Source: Firmicutes bacterium UBA3914
GTDB lineage: Bacteria; Bacillota; Limnochordia; Darwinibacteriales; Darwinibacteriaceae
Reading direction: 5' to 3'
Assembly (NCBI GenBank): GCA_002391385.1
Contig: DGEY01000059.1
Location: forward strand, 1-53,262
DNA length: 53,262 bases
Numbering within the stretch: the stretch's first letter is position 1; the number at the start of each line of letters is the position of its first letter. This document shows positions 33,720 through 41,692 of this stretch, in pieces. The translations under genes and the position numbers were made by a program. The notes under the pieces were generated by a model. It saw only the letters and a list, made by a program, of their open reading frames with translations, did not search any database and was not told the DNA's origin.

Positions 33720-35110
33720 GGACAAAAGGGGTTCGTCGGTCTCTAACCTTGGTTTTGGTGCTCCTGCTGCTTTTAGGGGCCCCGGCTGGCGCCTGCGCGG
33801 CGGGCCTGGCGGCGCGCTTTGAGCGCACCTTAGGCGCGGGCACCGCGCCCACCTTGATCAAGGAGTACGGAGGGGAGTACATTCTCCCCATCCAGCAGCG
33901 GCTGTGGGTGGAGGAGGTTTTCCGCCGCGTGGCGGCCCAAAGCGAGCGGGAGGATGTGGAGTACACCCTTACGGTGCTCAACTCCAAAGAAGCCAATGCC
34001 TTTTCACTCCCCGGGGGGTTTATCTTTATCACCCGGGGACTTCTGAGCCTGATCGGCAGTGATGAGGCCCAGCTCGCGGCGGTGCTGGGCCATGAGATCG
34101 CCCATGTGGAAAAGAAGCACGGCGTGAATGCGGTGCTGAGGCAGATGGGCCTTTCCGTCCTGGCGGAGGTGGGGGTGGCGGCCATCGACTTTCTGTCCGC
34201 TGAGCTGCTGCGCCTGGCCGGCCTTACCCTGGTGCAGATGCTCCAGGCGGGCTGGGGTCGGGAAGCGGAGCTGGAGGCAGATGCCCTGGGGCAGGAGCTC
34301 GCGGCCCGGGCCGGCTTCGACCCCGCGGGGGGCATTGCCCTGCTGGACGCTTTAGCCCAGGCGGATAGCGCTGATCAGCCCATGCATCTGTTCCGCACCC
34401 ATCCCGAGCCAGGCCAGCGCCGGAAGATCCTAGAAGAGAAGCTGGCCCTCTTTTGGTCAGAACCGGTTGAGGTCACCTCTTGGGAGGTCCTAGAAAGATT
34501 AAAACAGGGCAGGAATTCCCACACAGGTGGGCGAAGTGATCCCAAAGGCAGGTATGTGCTGGAAGAACTTGGGGAGCCGTCCCTGGGGGTCAGGCTTTTT
34601 GACCAGCAGATCCAAGGCCATGTCACCTGGGTAGAAGAGGCCCTGGTGCGGAATGCGGCCTGGTCTCCCCAGGGGGAACACCTGGCCCTCCTGGTGGAAG
34701 GAAAGGTTCAGCGGGAAGTGTGGATTTTGAACCGCTGGGGTGCTGTGGTGAAGAGACTGCAGGTACCCCAGGGGACGGTCACGGCCTTTTCCTGGGCGCC
34801 CCAGGGCAGCCTGCTGGCCCTGGAAGTGGAGGGCCCGGCGGGAAGAGCGGTGGCAGCCCTCCACGTGCAGATGGAGGCCTTGGCCCTGGTGAGCAGGGGC
34901 CTGGAGGCCCAGGAGGCCCTCTGGCTGGATGGGGCCCTCTATTTCCGCCACGGTGAGAGCTGGTACAGCACCCGGCCGCCGCAGATGAGGCCTGTGCAGG
35001 TGGCCGAGCCCGTTCCCGTTGTGCTGCAGCGCCAGCGGGTGCTCACACCCACCCTGATCCGGGAAGGGAACACCTTCCGGCTCACCCGGCCGGAGCTGAC
35101 ACCGCCGTAG
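33707..35110 (+). CDS. Secreted M48 metalloprotease with propeller-like C-terminal domain (BepA-like N-part)
   Basis: A 467-residue secreted protease. After a signal peptide (cleavage near ACA, about residue 31) comes an M48 domain: the zinc motif HEIAHVEKKHG at about 128-138, preceded by ANAFSLPGGFIFITRGLL, and the third ligand region EAELEADALG. This matches the BepA/LoiP/COG4783 type, which is periplasmic in diderm bacteria and works in outer-membrane protein quality control, unlike membrane-bound HtpX. From about 265 to the end lies a domain with TolB-like repeats (AWSPQGEHLALLVEG and SWAPQGSLLALEVEG). BepA itself has TPR repeats there, so this fusion is unusual. Start is probably the GTG at 33707, though the TTG at 33716 is possible. 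It overlaps the preceding gene. Confidence 0.83.
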   Translation: MVVLRTKGVRRSLTLVLVLLLLLGAPAGACAAGLAARFERTLGAGTAPTLIKEYGGEYILPIQQRLWVEEVFRRVAAQSEREDVEYTLTVLNSKEANAFSLPGGFIFITRGLLSLIGSDEAQLAAVLGHEIAHVEKKHGVNAVLRQMGLSVLAEVGVAAIDFLSAELLRLAGLTLVQMLQAGWGREAELEADALGQELAARAGFDPAGGIALLDALAQADSADQPMHLFRTHPEPGQRRKILEEKLALFWSEPVEVTSWEVLERLKQGRNSHTGGRSDPKGRYVLEELGEPSLGVRLFDQQIQGHVTWVEEALVRNAAWSPQGEHLALLVEGKVQREVWILNRWGAVVKRLQVPQGTVTAFSWAPQGSLLALEVEGPAGRAVAALHVQMEALALVSRGLEAQEALWLDGALYFRHGESWYSTRPPQMRPVQVAEPVPVVLQRQRVLTPTLIREGNTFRLTRPELTPP

Positions 35111-35123
35111 CGGGGGCAGGGAG

Positions 35124-35150
35124 AAAAAAAGCACCTTCCGGGGAAGGTGC
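35124..35150 (-). terminator. Intrinsic terminator of fmdB
   Basis: An 8-bp perfect stem (GCACCTTC at 35131-35138 with 35143-35150) with a 4-base loop is followed on the minus strand by seven T residues. It ends 11 bases from the fmdB stop. It may also slow plus-strand transcripts from the protease gene, but no T-run follows on that strand. Confidence 0.8.
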
Positions 35151-35160
35151 GACGGGTGCT

Positions 35161-35391
35161 TTATGAGGCGGAACTCTCCGCTGCAGGACTGCTGGCAGCA
35201 CCGTTTTTGGAGTCGTTCCGGCTGTCGTTGATGTAAAAACCAGGCCCTTTGAAGATAATGCCGACATTCTTGGAAATCAGGCGCTGAACTGGAGCGCTGC
35301 ATGTGGGACAACTCTCGAGTTTGCTGTCTTTCATGCTCTGCTTCAGTTCGAAGCGGCCGCAGTTGGGACAGTTGTACTCATAGATAGGCAT
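35161..35391 (-). CDS. FmdB-family zinc ribbon protein
   Basis: A 76-residue small zinc ribbon. The N-terminus MPIYEYNCPNCGRFE, with a second pair in SCPTCSAPVQRLIS, gives the CxxC-CxxC ribbon; a GFYIND motif and a Ser/Ala-rich tail complete the usual FmdB layout. FmdB proteins are widespread putative regulators of unclear target, named after an amidase operon. The start is the ATG at 35391, with AGGAGG about 10 bases upstream; a 21-codon longer frame is open but the ribbon would not be N-terminal. It is monocistronic with its own terminator. Confidence 0.88.
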   Translation of the reverse strand: MPIYEYNCPNCGRFELKQSMKDSKLESCPTCSAPVQRLISKNVGIIFKGPGFYINDSRNDSKNGAASSPAAESSAS

Positions 35392-35506
35392 ATCTGGCAT
35401 CCCTCCTTTCAGGCATCCAAAAGATATTGTACAACTTGTTCGCCTTCTGTGCAACCAGGTTTAGGATGCCGGAAGAGCTAGAAATCGAGGCGAGGAGTCG
35501 TTGGGA

Positions 35507-36304
35507 ATGAAGTACCGCTTAGGTTTATCTGCCGCACTCATTGTGTTTCTTACCGCACTTATCTCTTGTTCTGCCTTGGCATCTGCTGAGGACTCGCCCA
35601 CGAAAACCATTCAGCTGAACCTGAACCAGCCCCAAGTAGAGGAGGAGCCCGACAACTTCTCAGAGAAGTATCAGCAGGTGATGCAGGAGATCACCATCTC
35701 GGAAGAAGCGGCCGCGGTGGTGGATCAGATCAAAGCCGCCGTTGAAGATCTGAAGGATCTGGCTGTGGATATCAACATCACGGAGATCCGCGAGCGGCGC
35801 AATGAGGAAGTGGTCCTCCACCTAATGGTGAGCATTGAGCATAAACTGGCCCGCATCGAGTTTAACGAGCCCAGCGCGGTGCGGGGTATGATCCTGGTGG
35901 CAAATCAGGCCGAGATGCAGGTACACATCTTCCAGCCCGTAACCAATGTGATCGTGGTGCGGGGCCTGGAGGATGCCAGCAAGGAGGCCCTGGTTGCCCT
36001 GAGCATAGGCCAGGATTTAACCCAGCTTACCTCCTATTTCGACTTCTCCCAGTACAACGTGGATATTTTGGAGAAGGTGGAGCTGGAAGGCGGGGTCACG
36101 GACTACCTCTTGCAGGTGGATGCCCCCGAGGAGGAGATTTGGTACGTGCGGGTGCGGGATGACAGCTGGTTTCCCCACGAGATTTCCGTGTACGAAGGAG
36201 AGGTTCTCCAGGGAACCATGCGCCTGTCCAATGTGGAGCTGGATCCCGGGCTGAGCGTGGAGGAGATCACCTGCCTGCCCGATGCTAAGATTGAGAAGAT
36301 GTGA
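35507..36304 (+). CDS. LolA-like lipoprotein-carrier fold protein
   Basis: A 265-residue exported protein. The N-terminus is a signal sequence that could be read two ways: a possible lipobox LISC (Cys about 21) or signal peptidase I cleavage after ASA. Residues about 90-265 alternate beta strands and end in YVRVRDDSWFPHEISVYEGE then TMRLSNVELDPGLS, the pattern of the LolA/outer-membrane lipoprotein-sorting fold, a half-barrel that binds acyl chains. LolA in diderms ferries lipoproteins across the periplasm; Firmicutes also have LolA-like sporulation lipoproteins. The ATG at 35507 follows AGGAG. It is 27 bases from a candidate barrel protein, a suggestive pairing. Family call is moderate. Confidence 0.6.
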   Translation: MKYRLGLSAALIVFLTALISCSALASAEDSPTKTIQLNLNQPQVEEEPDNFSEKYQQVMQEITISEEAAAVVDQIKAAVEDLKDLAVDINITEIRERRNEEVVLHLMVSIEHKLARIEFNEPSAVRGMILVANQAEMQVHIFQPVTNVIVVRGLEDASKEALVALSIGQDLTQLTSYFDFSQYNVDILEKVELEGGVTDYLLQVDAPEEEIWYVRVRDDSWFPHEISVYEGEVLQGTMRLSNVELDPGLSVEEITCLPDAKIEKM

Positions 36305-36331
36305 GCTTGTCACGTTAGGGAGGGGTAATCA

Positions 36332-37036
36332 TTGCAGCCCTGGTTGCGCAATCTGTTAGTGCTCGGCCTGATCGGGTTTGTCTTTCTAGCCGCAAGCCAG
36401 GTGGCACTGGCCTTTGAGGCGGAGGATCTCCCCTTTAGTTTTGGACCCCAGGGCTGGCAGACAGGTTTGGGCTTAAGCCAGGAGACGGTGAAGCCCATGG
36501 GGCTCTTGGGGTATGAGAAAACGGGCATCGGCGGGTTTTTGACCCAGGCGGAAGGGCAGGAACAGGCCCTCAGCTGGTTCAGCGGCCACAAGCAGGTGAT
36601 TCTGGGCAACATCGGCTACAGCCTGGAGCTCTTCGGCGGCACTACTGGGCGGCCCATTCTCTCCACCTTTCCCAGCGGTACACAGCCCCATGTGGGTGCC
36701 TACGGGGAGTTCAGCCGCATGTACGGGTCGGTGGGCCATGGCCTGGCGGGCCAGGCACAGCTTTCCGTATCGGAAGTGGGCGAGTTCGAGTACAGCATCA
36801 TCCCCTATGTGCAGTTTACCCGGCAGGGGGTGTGGCGTTTTTCCGTCTCACTGGGCAGTTCCTTCGGGTTTGGCCTGTCCTACCAGGAACCTCGGGAGAG
36901 GGTGAAGCTGGATATTGCGCTGGTGAGTGAGGGGCTGAGCATGCACGTTTTGGTCTCGCTGTCGGAGCACCCCCTCACCTTGGGAGCCGGGCTCACCCAG
37001 GAGCAGGCGCAGGTGTTCATCCGCTACTGGTTCTGA
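36332..37036 (+). CDS. Candidate outer-membrane beta-barrel protein
   Basis: A 234-residue secreted protein. A signal peptide (about 1-28, cleavage after ALA) precedes a mature chain made of alternating hydrophobic/polar stretches with many Gly and aromatic residues, consistent with about 8-10 transmembrane beta strands. It ends in QAQVFIRYWF: a terminal Phe with hydrophobic or aromatic residues at -3 (Tyr), -5 (Ile) and -7 (Val). This is the C-terminal signature recognised by the BAM complex in outer-membrane proteins. It has no hydrophobic helix other than the signal. The TTG start at 36332 has AGGGAGGGG 7 bases upstream. It follows the LolA-like gene and is followed by a terminator. The family is not recognised; barrel nature is inference from composition and the C-terminus. 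Confidence 0.6.
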   Translation: MQPWLRNLLVLGLIGFVFLAASQVALAFEAEDLPFSFGPQGWQTGLGLSQETVKPMGLLGYEKTGIGGFLTQAEGQEQALSWFSGHKQVILGNIGYSLELFGGTTGRPILSTFPSGTQPHVGAYGEFSRMYGSVGHGLAGQAQLSVSEVGEFEYSIIPYVQFTRQGVWRFSVSLGSSFGFGLSYQEPRERVKLDIALVSEGLSMHVLVSLSEHPLTLGAGLTQEQAQVFIRYWF

Positions 37037-37053
37037 TTTTTCCAGACTGGGTT

Positions 37054-37080
37054 GAGGGTCGCCAAAGGCCCTCTTTTCTT
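37054..37080 (+). terminator. Intrinsic terminator after the candidate barrel gene
   Basis: A bulged stem (GAGGG...CCCTC outer part, GCC/GGC inner part, 37054-37073) is followed by TTTTCTT. It would end the envelope gene pair before trmL. Confidence 0.65.
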
Positions 37081-37101
37081 GCGTAAAGGGAAGTGAGAGC
37101 G

Positions 37102-37566
37102 GTGCATGTGGTTTTGGTGGAGCCGGAGATTCCGGCCAATACGGGTAATATCGCCCGGCTGTGTGTGGCGGTGGGGGCAACCCTCCATCTAGTCAGGCCT
37201 TTGGGCTTCTTTTTAAGCGATCCCCGCCTAAGGCGGGCGGGCCTGGATTACTGGCAGTACCTGCAGCTGAAGGTCCATGATTCCTTCGCCGACTTTCTAG
37301 CCGCGGAGGAGCCGAAGGGCATGTATTTCCTGGAAACGGGGGGCCGCAAGCTGTACTCCCAGGTGAGCTACCAGCCTGGGGACTACTTGATCTTCGGGAG
37401 CGAGACCAAAGGCCTCGGTGGGGAGCTGCTGCAGGCCTATCCAGAGCGGGTGGTGACCCTGCCCCAGCGGGATGTAAGATCTTTGAATTTGGCTAATACT
37501 GTAGCCATAGTGGTTTATGAAGCCTGGCGGCAGCTGGGGTTCGCCGGTGCCAAAAATTTGCCCTAG
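37102..37566 (+). CDS. trmL: tRNA (cytidine/uridine-2'-O-)-methyltransferase TrmL
   Basis: A 154-residue SPOUT methyltransferase, the same size as E. coli TrmL. Signatures are VLVEPEIPANTGNIARL at the N-terminus, FGSETKGL in the middle and LNLANTVAIVVYEAWRQ forming the deep trefoil-knot SAM site. It methylates the ribose of the wobble nucleotide in tRNA-Leu isoacceptors. The start is the GTG at 37102, which gives the family-typical length and 10-base spacing from AAGGGA; a GTG at 37093 lies too close to that site. It is 74 bases before rnfC and may be read from the same promoter region. Confidence 0.92.
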   Translation: MHVVLVEPEIPANTGNIARLCVAVGATLHLVRPLGFFLSDPRLRRAGLDYWQYLQLKVHDSFADFLAAEEPKGMYFLETGGRKLYSQVSYQPGDYLIFGSETKGLGGELLQAYPERVVTLPQRDVRSLNLANTVAIVVYEAWRQLGFAGAKNLP

Positions 37567-37640
37567 GCAGGATTTGCCGCCCCAGACCAGAATATCTAGT
37601 CGGTGTGGTCTAAATAAGTGATTGTGAGGTGACTTGATAC

Positions 37641-38957
37641 ATGCGACGCGTTCGCGCTTTTTTTGGGGGCATTCATCCCAAGGAGAACAAAGAGAGCACC
37701 AACAGCACTCCTATCCAGGTGCTATCTGCTCCGGAAGTTGTGGTAGTGCCCCTGCTGCAGCACGCCGGGCGGGAAGCCAAACCGCTGGTGGCCAAGGGGG
37801 ATGAGGTGCTCAAGGGCCAGCCCATCGCCGAGGCCGATGGCAGGATCAGCGCCCGAGTGCATGCGCCAGTATCAGGAAAGGTGGCCGCCATCGAACCGAG
37901 GCCCAGCGCTTCGGGGCGGGAGCTCACCTGCATTGTTATTGAGAACGACGGCCAGGAGAGGTGGGTAGAAAGGCAGACCCATCCCGATCCGGTGCAGCTG
38001 GATGCCCAGAGCATCCTGGAGCGCATCGAGGAGGCTGGCATTGTGGGCATGGGCGGCGCAGGTTTTCCCACCGCGCCCAAGCTAACCCCGCCCAAGGGAG
38101 TCATTATTGATTATCTACTGCTTAATGGTTGTGAATGCGAGCCCTATCTCACGGCAGACCACCGCTTGATGGTGGAGTACCCTGAGGAGATCATCCTCGG
38201 GGCCAAGCTCATGGCCAAGGCCTGTGGGGCCCGCAGGATCATCATTGGGGTGGAAGACAACAAGCCCGATGCCATTGCCGCCCTCAGGGAGAAGGCTGGG
38301 AATATCGAAGTGGTGGCCCTGCCCACCAGGTATCCCCAGGGAGGGGAAAAACAGCTGATCCAAGCCCTCACCGGCCGGGAAGTGCCCAGCCGCGGTCTGC
38401 CGTTCCAGGTGGGCTGCATTGTGCAAAACGTGGGCACCGCCTGGGCGGTGGCCAAGGCCGTGCGGGACGGGGAACCTTTGATCTCCAGAGTGGTCACGGT
38501 TACCGGCTCCGCGGTGGCGGAACCCAAGAACTTCTTGGTGCCTGTGGGTACAGGCTTCCAGGCGGTGATCGAGGCCGCAGGTGGCTTCAGCCAGACCCCG
38601 GGTAAAGTGGTGGCCGGGGGACCCATGACCGGCGGAGCACAGTTTGGCTTGGATGTGCCTGTGACCAAGGTGACCGGCGGTATTCTCTGCTTCGGCGTGG
38701 ATGAGAGCAAAACCCCCGATTCCCAGCCCTGCATCAAGTGTGCCCGCTGCGTGGATGTCTGCCCGGCGAACCTGCTTCCCCTTAAGCTGGAGGCCTACGG
38801 CATGAACGAGCAGTGGGACAACGCCAGGGAATACGGGGCGCTGGATTGCATCGAGTGCGGCTGCTGCACCTACATCTGCCCCTCGAAGCGGCCGCTGTTG
38901 CACTACATCCGTTTTGCCAAAGCAGAAATCATTGCCCGCGAGCGGCAGTCAAGCTGA
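37641..38957 (+). CDS. rnfC: Rnf complex subunit RnfC
   Basis: A 438-residue peripheral subunit of the ferredoxin:NAD oxidoreductase. The NADH/FMN-binding part (about 120-300) includes GMGGAGFPTAPKL and NGCECEPYLTADHRLM, and the C-terminal part has two 4Fe-4S motifs (CIKCARCVDVCP and CIECGCCTYICP). RnfC is the NAD(H) site on the cytoplasmic face. Length matches clostridial RnfC, without the long C-terminal extension of Proteobacteria. It is first in a complete C-D-G-E-A-B operon, the order found in acetogens and other anaerobes. The ATG at 37641 follows GAGGTGA. The upstream gap has an inverted repeat AGACCA/TGGTCT (37584-37611) of unknown meaning. Confidence 0.96.
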   Translation: MRRVRAFFGGIHPKENKESTNSTPIQVLSAPEVVVVPLLQHAGREAKPLVAKGDEVLKGQPIAEADGRISARVHAPVSGKVAAIEPRPSASGRELTCIVIENDGQERWVERQTHPDPVQLDAQSILERIEEAGIVGMGGAGFPTAPKLTPPKGVIIDYLLLNGCECEPYLTADHRLMVEYPEEIILGAKLMAKACGARRIIIGVEDNKPDAIAALREKAGNIEVVALPTRYPQGGEKQLIQALTGREVPSRGLPFQVGCIVQNVGTAWAVAKAVRDGEPLISRVVTVTGSAVAEPKNFLVPVGTGFQAVIEAAGGFSQTPGKVVAGGPMTGGAQFGLDVPVTKVTGGILCFGVDESKTPDSQPCIKCARCVDVCPANLLPLKLEAYGMNEQWDNAREYGALDCIECGCCTYICPSKRPLLHYIRFAKAEIIARERQSS

Positions 38958-38970
38958 AGGAGGGTAGACA

Positions 38971-39891
38971 GTGGATGAACTGAAATTGCTGGTATCTCCA
39001 TCTCCCCATGTACGGGATACGGATACAACTGAAAAAATCATGTTTGCGGTGCTCATCGGTCTGCTGCCTGTGGTGGCCGCGGCCATCTACTTTTTCCGCT
39101 GGCCGGCCGTGCGCATCCTGCTCTTATCCTCGGCGGCAGCGGTGGCCACGGAAGCCATCTGGCAGCGCCTGCGGGGTCAGCCCATCCGCATTGGCGATGG
39201 CAGTGCACTGATCACTGGCTTGCTTTTGGGACTGAGCGTACCGCCGACCCTGCCCAGCTGGATGGTGGTTGTGGGCTCCGCCTTCGCCATTGCCATCGGT
39301 AAGCAGGTGTTTGGCGGGTTGGGGCACAACCCCTTCAACCCCGCACTGGTGGGCCGGGCCTTCTTGACCGCTTCCTTTGGCCGGGCCATGACCACCTGGA
39401 CCGCACCCCTAGACGGGGTCACTGCCGCGACGCCGCTGGCCCTGGGGGCCGCGGTGAGCCGCATCCCCGACCTCTTCTTCGGACAGGTGGCGGGATCAAT
39501 CGGCGAGACTTCCGCTTTAGCCATTTTGCTGGGCGGGATCTACCTCTTTTACAAAGGGGTTATCGATTACCGCATCCCGGTGGGTATCGGTGCCACGGTG
39601 ACCGTCTTTGCCCTCCTGGCCGGGGAGAATCCCATCTTCCATCTGCTGGCGGGCAGTGTGCTCTTTGGTGCTGTGTATATGGCCACCGATATGGTCACTT
39701 CGCCGGTGACCAAGGCCGGCCGCTGGATCTTTGGCATAGGCATCGGTGTAATTATCATGGTGATTAGATTGTGGGGTGGCTATCCCGAGGGAGTTACCTT
39801 CGCCATTCTGCTCATGAATGCCGTAACTCCGCTGCTCAATAGGTGGACGCGCCCCCGCATCTACGGGCAAGGGGTGAAAGCAAGTGAATGA
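38971..39891 (+). CDS. rnfD: Rnf complex subunit RnfD
   Basis: A 306-residue membrane subunit with about ten helices that carries covalent FMN. The attachment region reads DGVTAATPLALG, with the threonine in the place where RnfD/NqrB are flavinylated by ApbE. GLGHNPFNPALVGRAFLT is a family signature. RnfD is part of the ion-translocating core that couples electron flow from reduced ferredoxin to NAD with pumping of Na+ or H+. The GTG start at 38971 follows AAGGAGGG. Its end overlaps rnfG by 8 bases. Confidence 0.95.
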   Translation: MDELKLLVSPSPHVRDTDTTEKIMFAVLIGLLPVVAAAIYFFRWPAVRILLLSSAAAVATEAIWQRLRGQPIRIGDGSALITGLLLGLSVPPTLPSWMVVVGSAFAIAIGKQVFGGLGHNPFNPALVGRAFLTASFGRAMTTWTAPLDGVTAATPLALGAAVSRIPDLFFGQVAGSIGETSALAILLGGIYLFYKGVIDYRIPVGIGATVTVFALLAGENPIFHLLAGSVLFGAVYMATDMVTSPVTKAGRWIFGIGIGVIIMVIRLWGGYPEGVTFAILLMNAVTPLLNRWTRPRIYGQGVKASE

Positions 39892-40474
39892 GTCTGTGCG
39901 CATGGTTGTAGTGCTATCAGTAATTGCCATGGTTTCCGCGGCGGTTCTATCGTTGGTGTACGGGAAGACGAGTGTTATAATAGAAGAGAATGCCGCGCGG
40001 GCTCTGGAAAGTTCGGTTTTGGAGGTTTTGCCTGGTACCGCCACGGTGAATATGATCCGCCGGAGCCCCGATGAGCTGGGGGTGGATGATCCCCAGGAGA
40101 TGCGGGAAAAAGGCCAGGAAACCACCATTATCTACCAGGGCGTGGATGAGCAGGGCCAGATCGTGGGCTATGCCTTCGTGGGTGAAGGCAATGGCTACGG
40201 CGGCGTGGTGCGGGTGTTGGTTGGCGTGGATGAGGCCACCGATCAGGTTCTCAACGTGAAGATCTTGAACCATGCGGAAACTCCCGGTCTGGGTTCCCGG
40301 ATTGAGGAAGAGGGCTTCCGCAGCCAGTTCGCGGGGAAAACCGTGGATGATCCCATCACCGTGAACCAGGACATCCAGATCATCTCTGGAGCAACCATCT
40401 CTTCACGGGCGGTGGCGGATGCGGTGCGCGAGGGCCTGCAGGACACGGTGAGAATCTACAGGGGAGGGGAGTAA
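39884..40474 (+). CDS. rnfG: Rnf complex subunit RnfG
   Basis: A 196-residue subunit with one N-terminal membrane anchor (about 7-28) and an extracytoplasmic FMN domain. The motif SGATISSRAV near residue 169 contains the threonine to which ApbE attaches FMN by a phosphoester bond. NHAETPGLGSRI is a second family signature. Length is normal. The GTG start at 39884 overlaps rnfD, so translation is coupled. The presence of apbE at the end of the same operon fits the need to flavinylate this subunit. Confidence 0.95.
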   Translation: MNESVRMVVVLSVIAMVSAAVLSLVYGKTSVIIEENAARALESSVLEVLPGTATVNMIRRSPDELGVDDPQEMREKGQETTIIYQGVDEQGQIVGYAFVGEGNGYGGVVRVLVGVDEATDQVLNVKILNHAETPGLGSRIEEEGFRSQFAGKTVDDPITVNQDIQIISGATISSRAVADAVREGLQDTVRIYRGGE

Positions 40475-40476
40475 GC

Positions 40477-41085
40477 ATGGCGCGTTTATGGAAGAATTTC
40501 GTGAACGGATTGTGGAATGAAAACCCCACCTTCCGCATTATGATCGGCCTCTGTCCGGTCTTGGCCGTAACCACCGAGGCCATCAACGGCATCGGTATGG
40601 GCTTGGCCACCACCTTCGTGCTGGTTTGCTCCAGCGCCTTGGTGAGCCTTTTGAGGAAGGTGATTCCCGAGAAGGTCCGCATTCCCGCTTACATCGTGGT
40701 TATCGCCACGTTCGTGACCATTGTGGACTTGTTTATGAACGCCTATCTGCCGGATCTGCACCAGGTGCTCGGCCTGTTTATCCCCCTGATTGTGGTGAAC
40801 TGCATCGTTTTGGGACGGGCTGAAGCCTTTGCCAGCAAGAACTCGGTTGTCTCGTCCATTTTGGACGGTTTGGGCATGGGTTTGGGTTTCACCTGGGCCT
40901 TGACGGTGCTGGCGGCGGTTAGAGAGCTGTTGGGTTCCGGCTCCATCTTCGGCTGGAAGCTGGCGGCTGATGGTGCCACCACCATCGGCGTGATGTCCCT
41001 GCCGCCCGGCGCCTTCATCACCTTGGGGATTTTGATGGCGCTGATGAACATGATCGCGGCGCGGCAGAAGAGAAGGGCTAGTTAG
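40477..41085 (+). CDS. rnfE: Rnf complex subunit RnfE
   Basis: A 202-residue integral membrane subunit with about six helices, homologous to RnfA and NqrD. It starts WKNFVNGLWNENPTFRIMIG, and IPLIVVNCIVLGRAEAF holds the conserved cysteine that, with its partner in RnfA, coordinates an iron-sulfur centre inside the membrane. RnfA and RnfE insert in opposite orientations. It starts 2 bases after rnfG with AGGGGAGG as its ribosome site. Confidence 0.95.
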   Translation: MARLWKNFVNGLWNENPTFRIMIGLCPVLAVTTEAINGIGMGLATTFVLVCSSALVSLLRKVIPEKVRIPAYIVVIATFVTIVDLFMNAYLPDLHQVLGLFIPLIVVNCIVLGRAEAFASKNSVVSSILDGLGMGLGFTWALTVLAAVRELLGSGSIFGWKLAADGATTIGVMSLPPGAFITLGILMALMNMIAARQKRRAS

Positions 41086-41096
41086 GGGGGACGGGC

Positions 41097-41669
41097 ATGA
41101 ATCTATTCTTACTTTTCCTCAGTGCTCTGTTGGTCAACAACTTTGTGCTGGTCCGTTTTCTGGGCATCTGCCCCTTCATGGGGGTTTCCAAAGATGTTGA
41201 TTCGGCCTTTGGCATGGGCGTGGCCACAACCTTCGTCATGGTGGTGGCCGCAGCGGTAACCTGGCTGATTGAACACTTCATCCTGGCGCCCCTGGGTCTT
41301 CCGTTTCTCCAGACCATGGCGTTCATCTTGGTGATTGCCGCCTTGGTTCAGCTGGTGGAGATGTTTATCCACAAGACCAGCCCGGGTTTGTACAAGGCCA
41401 TGGGCATCTTTCTGCCGCTGATCACCACCAACTGCGCCATTTTAGGTCTGGCCATCATGGCGGTGCAGAATGCCTATACCTTCATCCAATCTGTCATCTT
41501 TGCTCTGGGCGCGGGCTTGGGCTTTACCCTGGCCCTGGTGCTCATGGCGGGCATCCGGGAGGAGCTGCGCTTTGCCGATATTCCCGAGCCGCTTTTGGGC
41601 GCCCCCATTGCCTTTATCTGTGCCGGCTTGCTATCCCTGGCTTTCAGCGGGTTTGCCGGTCTGATCTGA
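41097..41669 (+). CDS. rnfA: Rnf complex subunit RnfA
   Basis: A 190-residue six-helix membrane subunit, normal length. It begins MNLFLLFLSALLVNNFVLVR and contains LGICPFMGVSKDV and PLITTNCAILGLAIM, each with a conserved cysteine implicated in the intramembrane Fe-S centre shared with RnfE. It forms part of the ion channel. The ATG at 41097 follows GGGGGGACGGGC, 11 bases after rnfE. Confidence 0.95.
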   Translation: MNLFLLFLSALLVNNFVLVRFLGICPFMGVSKDVDSAFGMGVATTFVMVVAAAVTWLIEHFILAPLGLPFLQTMAFILVIAALVQLVEMFIHKTSPGLYKAMGIFLPLITTNCAILGLAIMAVQNAYTFIQSVIFALGAGLGFTLALVLMAGIREELRFADIPEPLLGAPIAFICAGLLSLAFSGFAGLI

Positions 41670-41692
41670 GTTTTTGTAGGAGGGGTTGAATT

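Noticed and set aside
37584..37611. Inverted repeat AGACCA/TGGTCT before rnfC
   Set aside because: Six-base arms with a 16-base spacer and no T-tract; does not fit a terminator, Rex site or known riboswitch.
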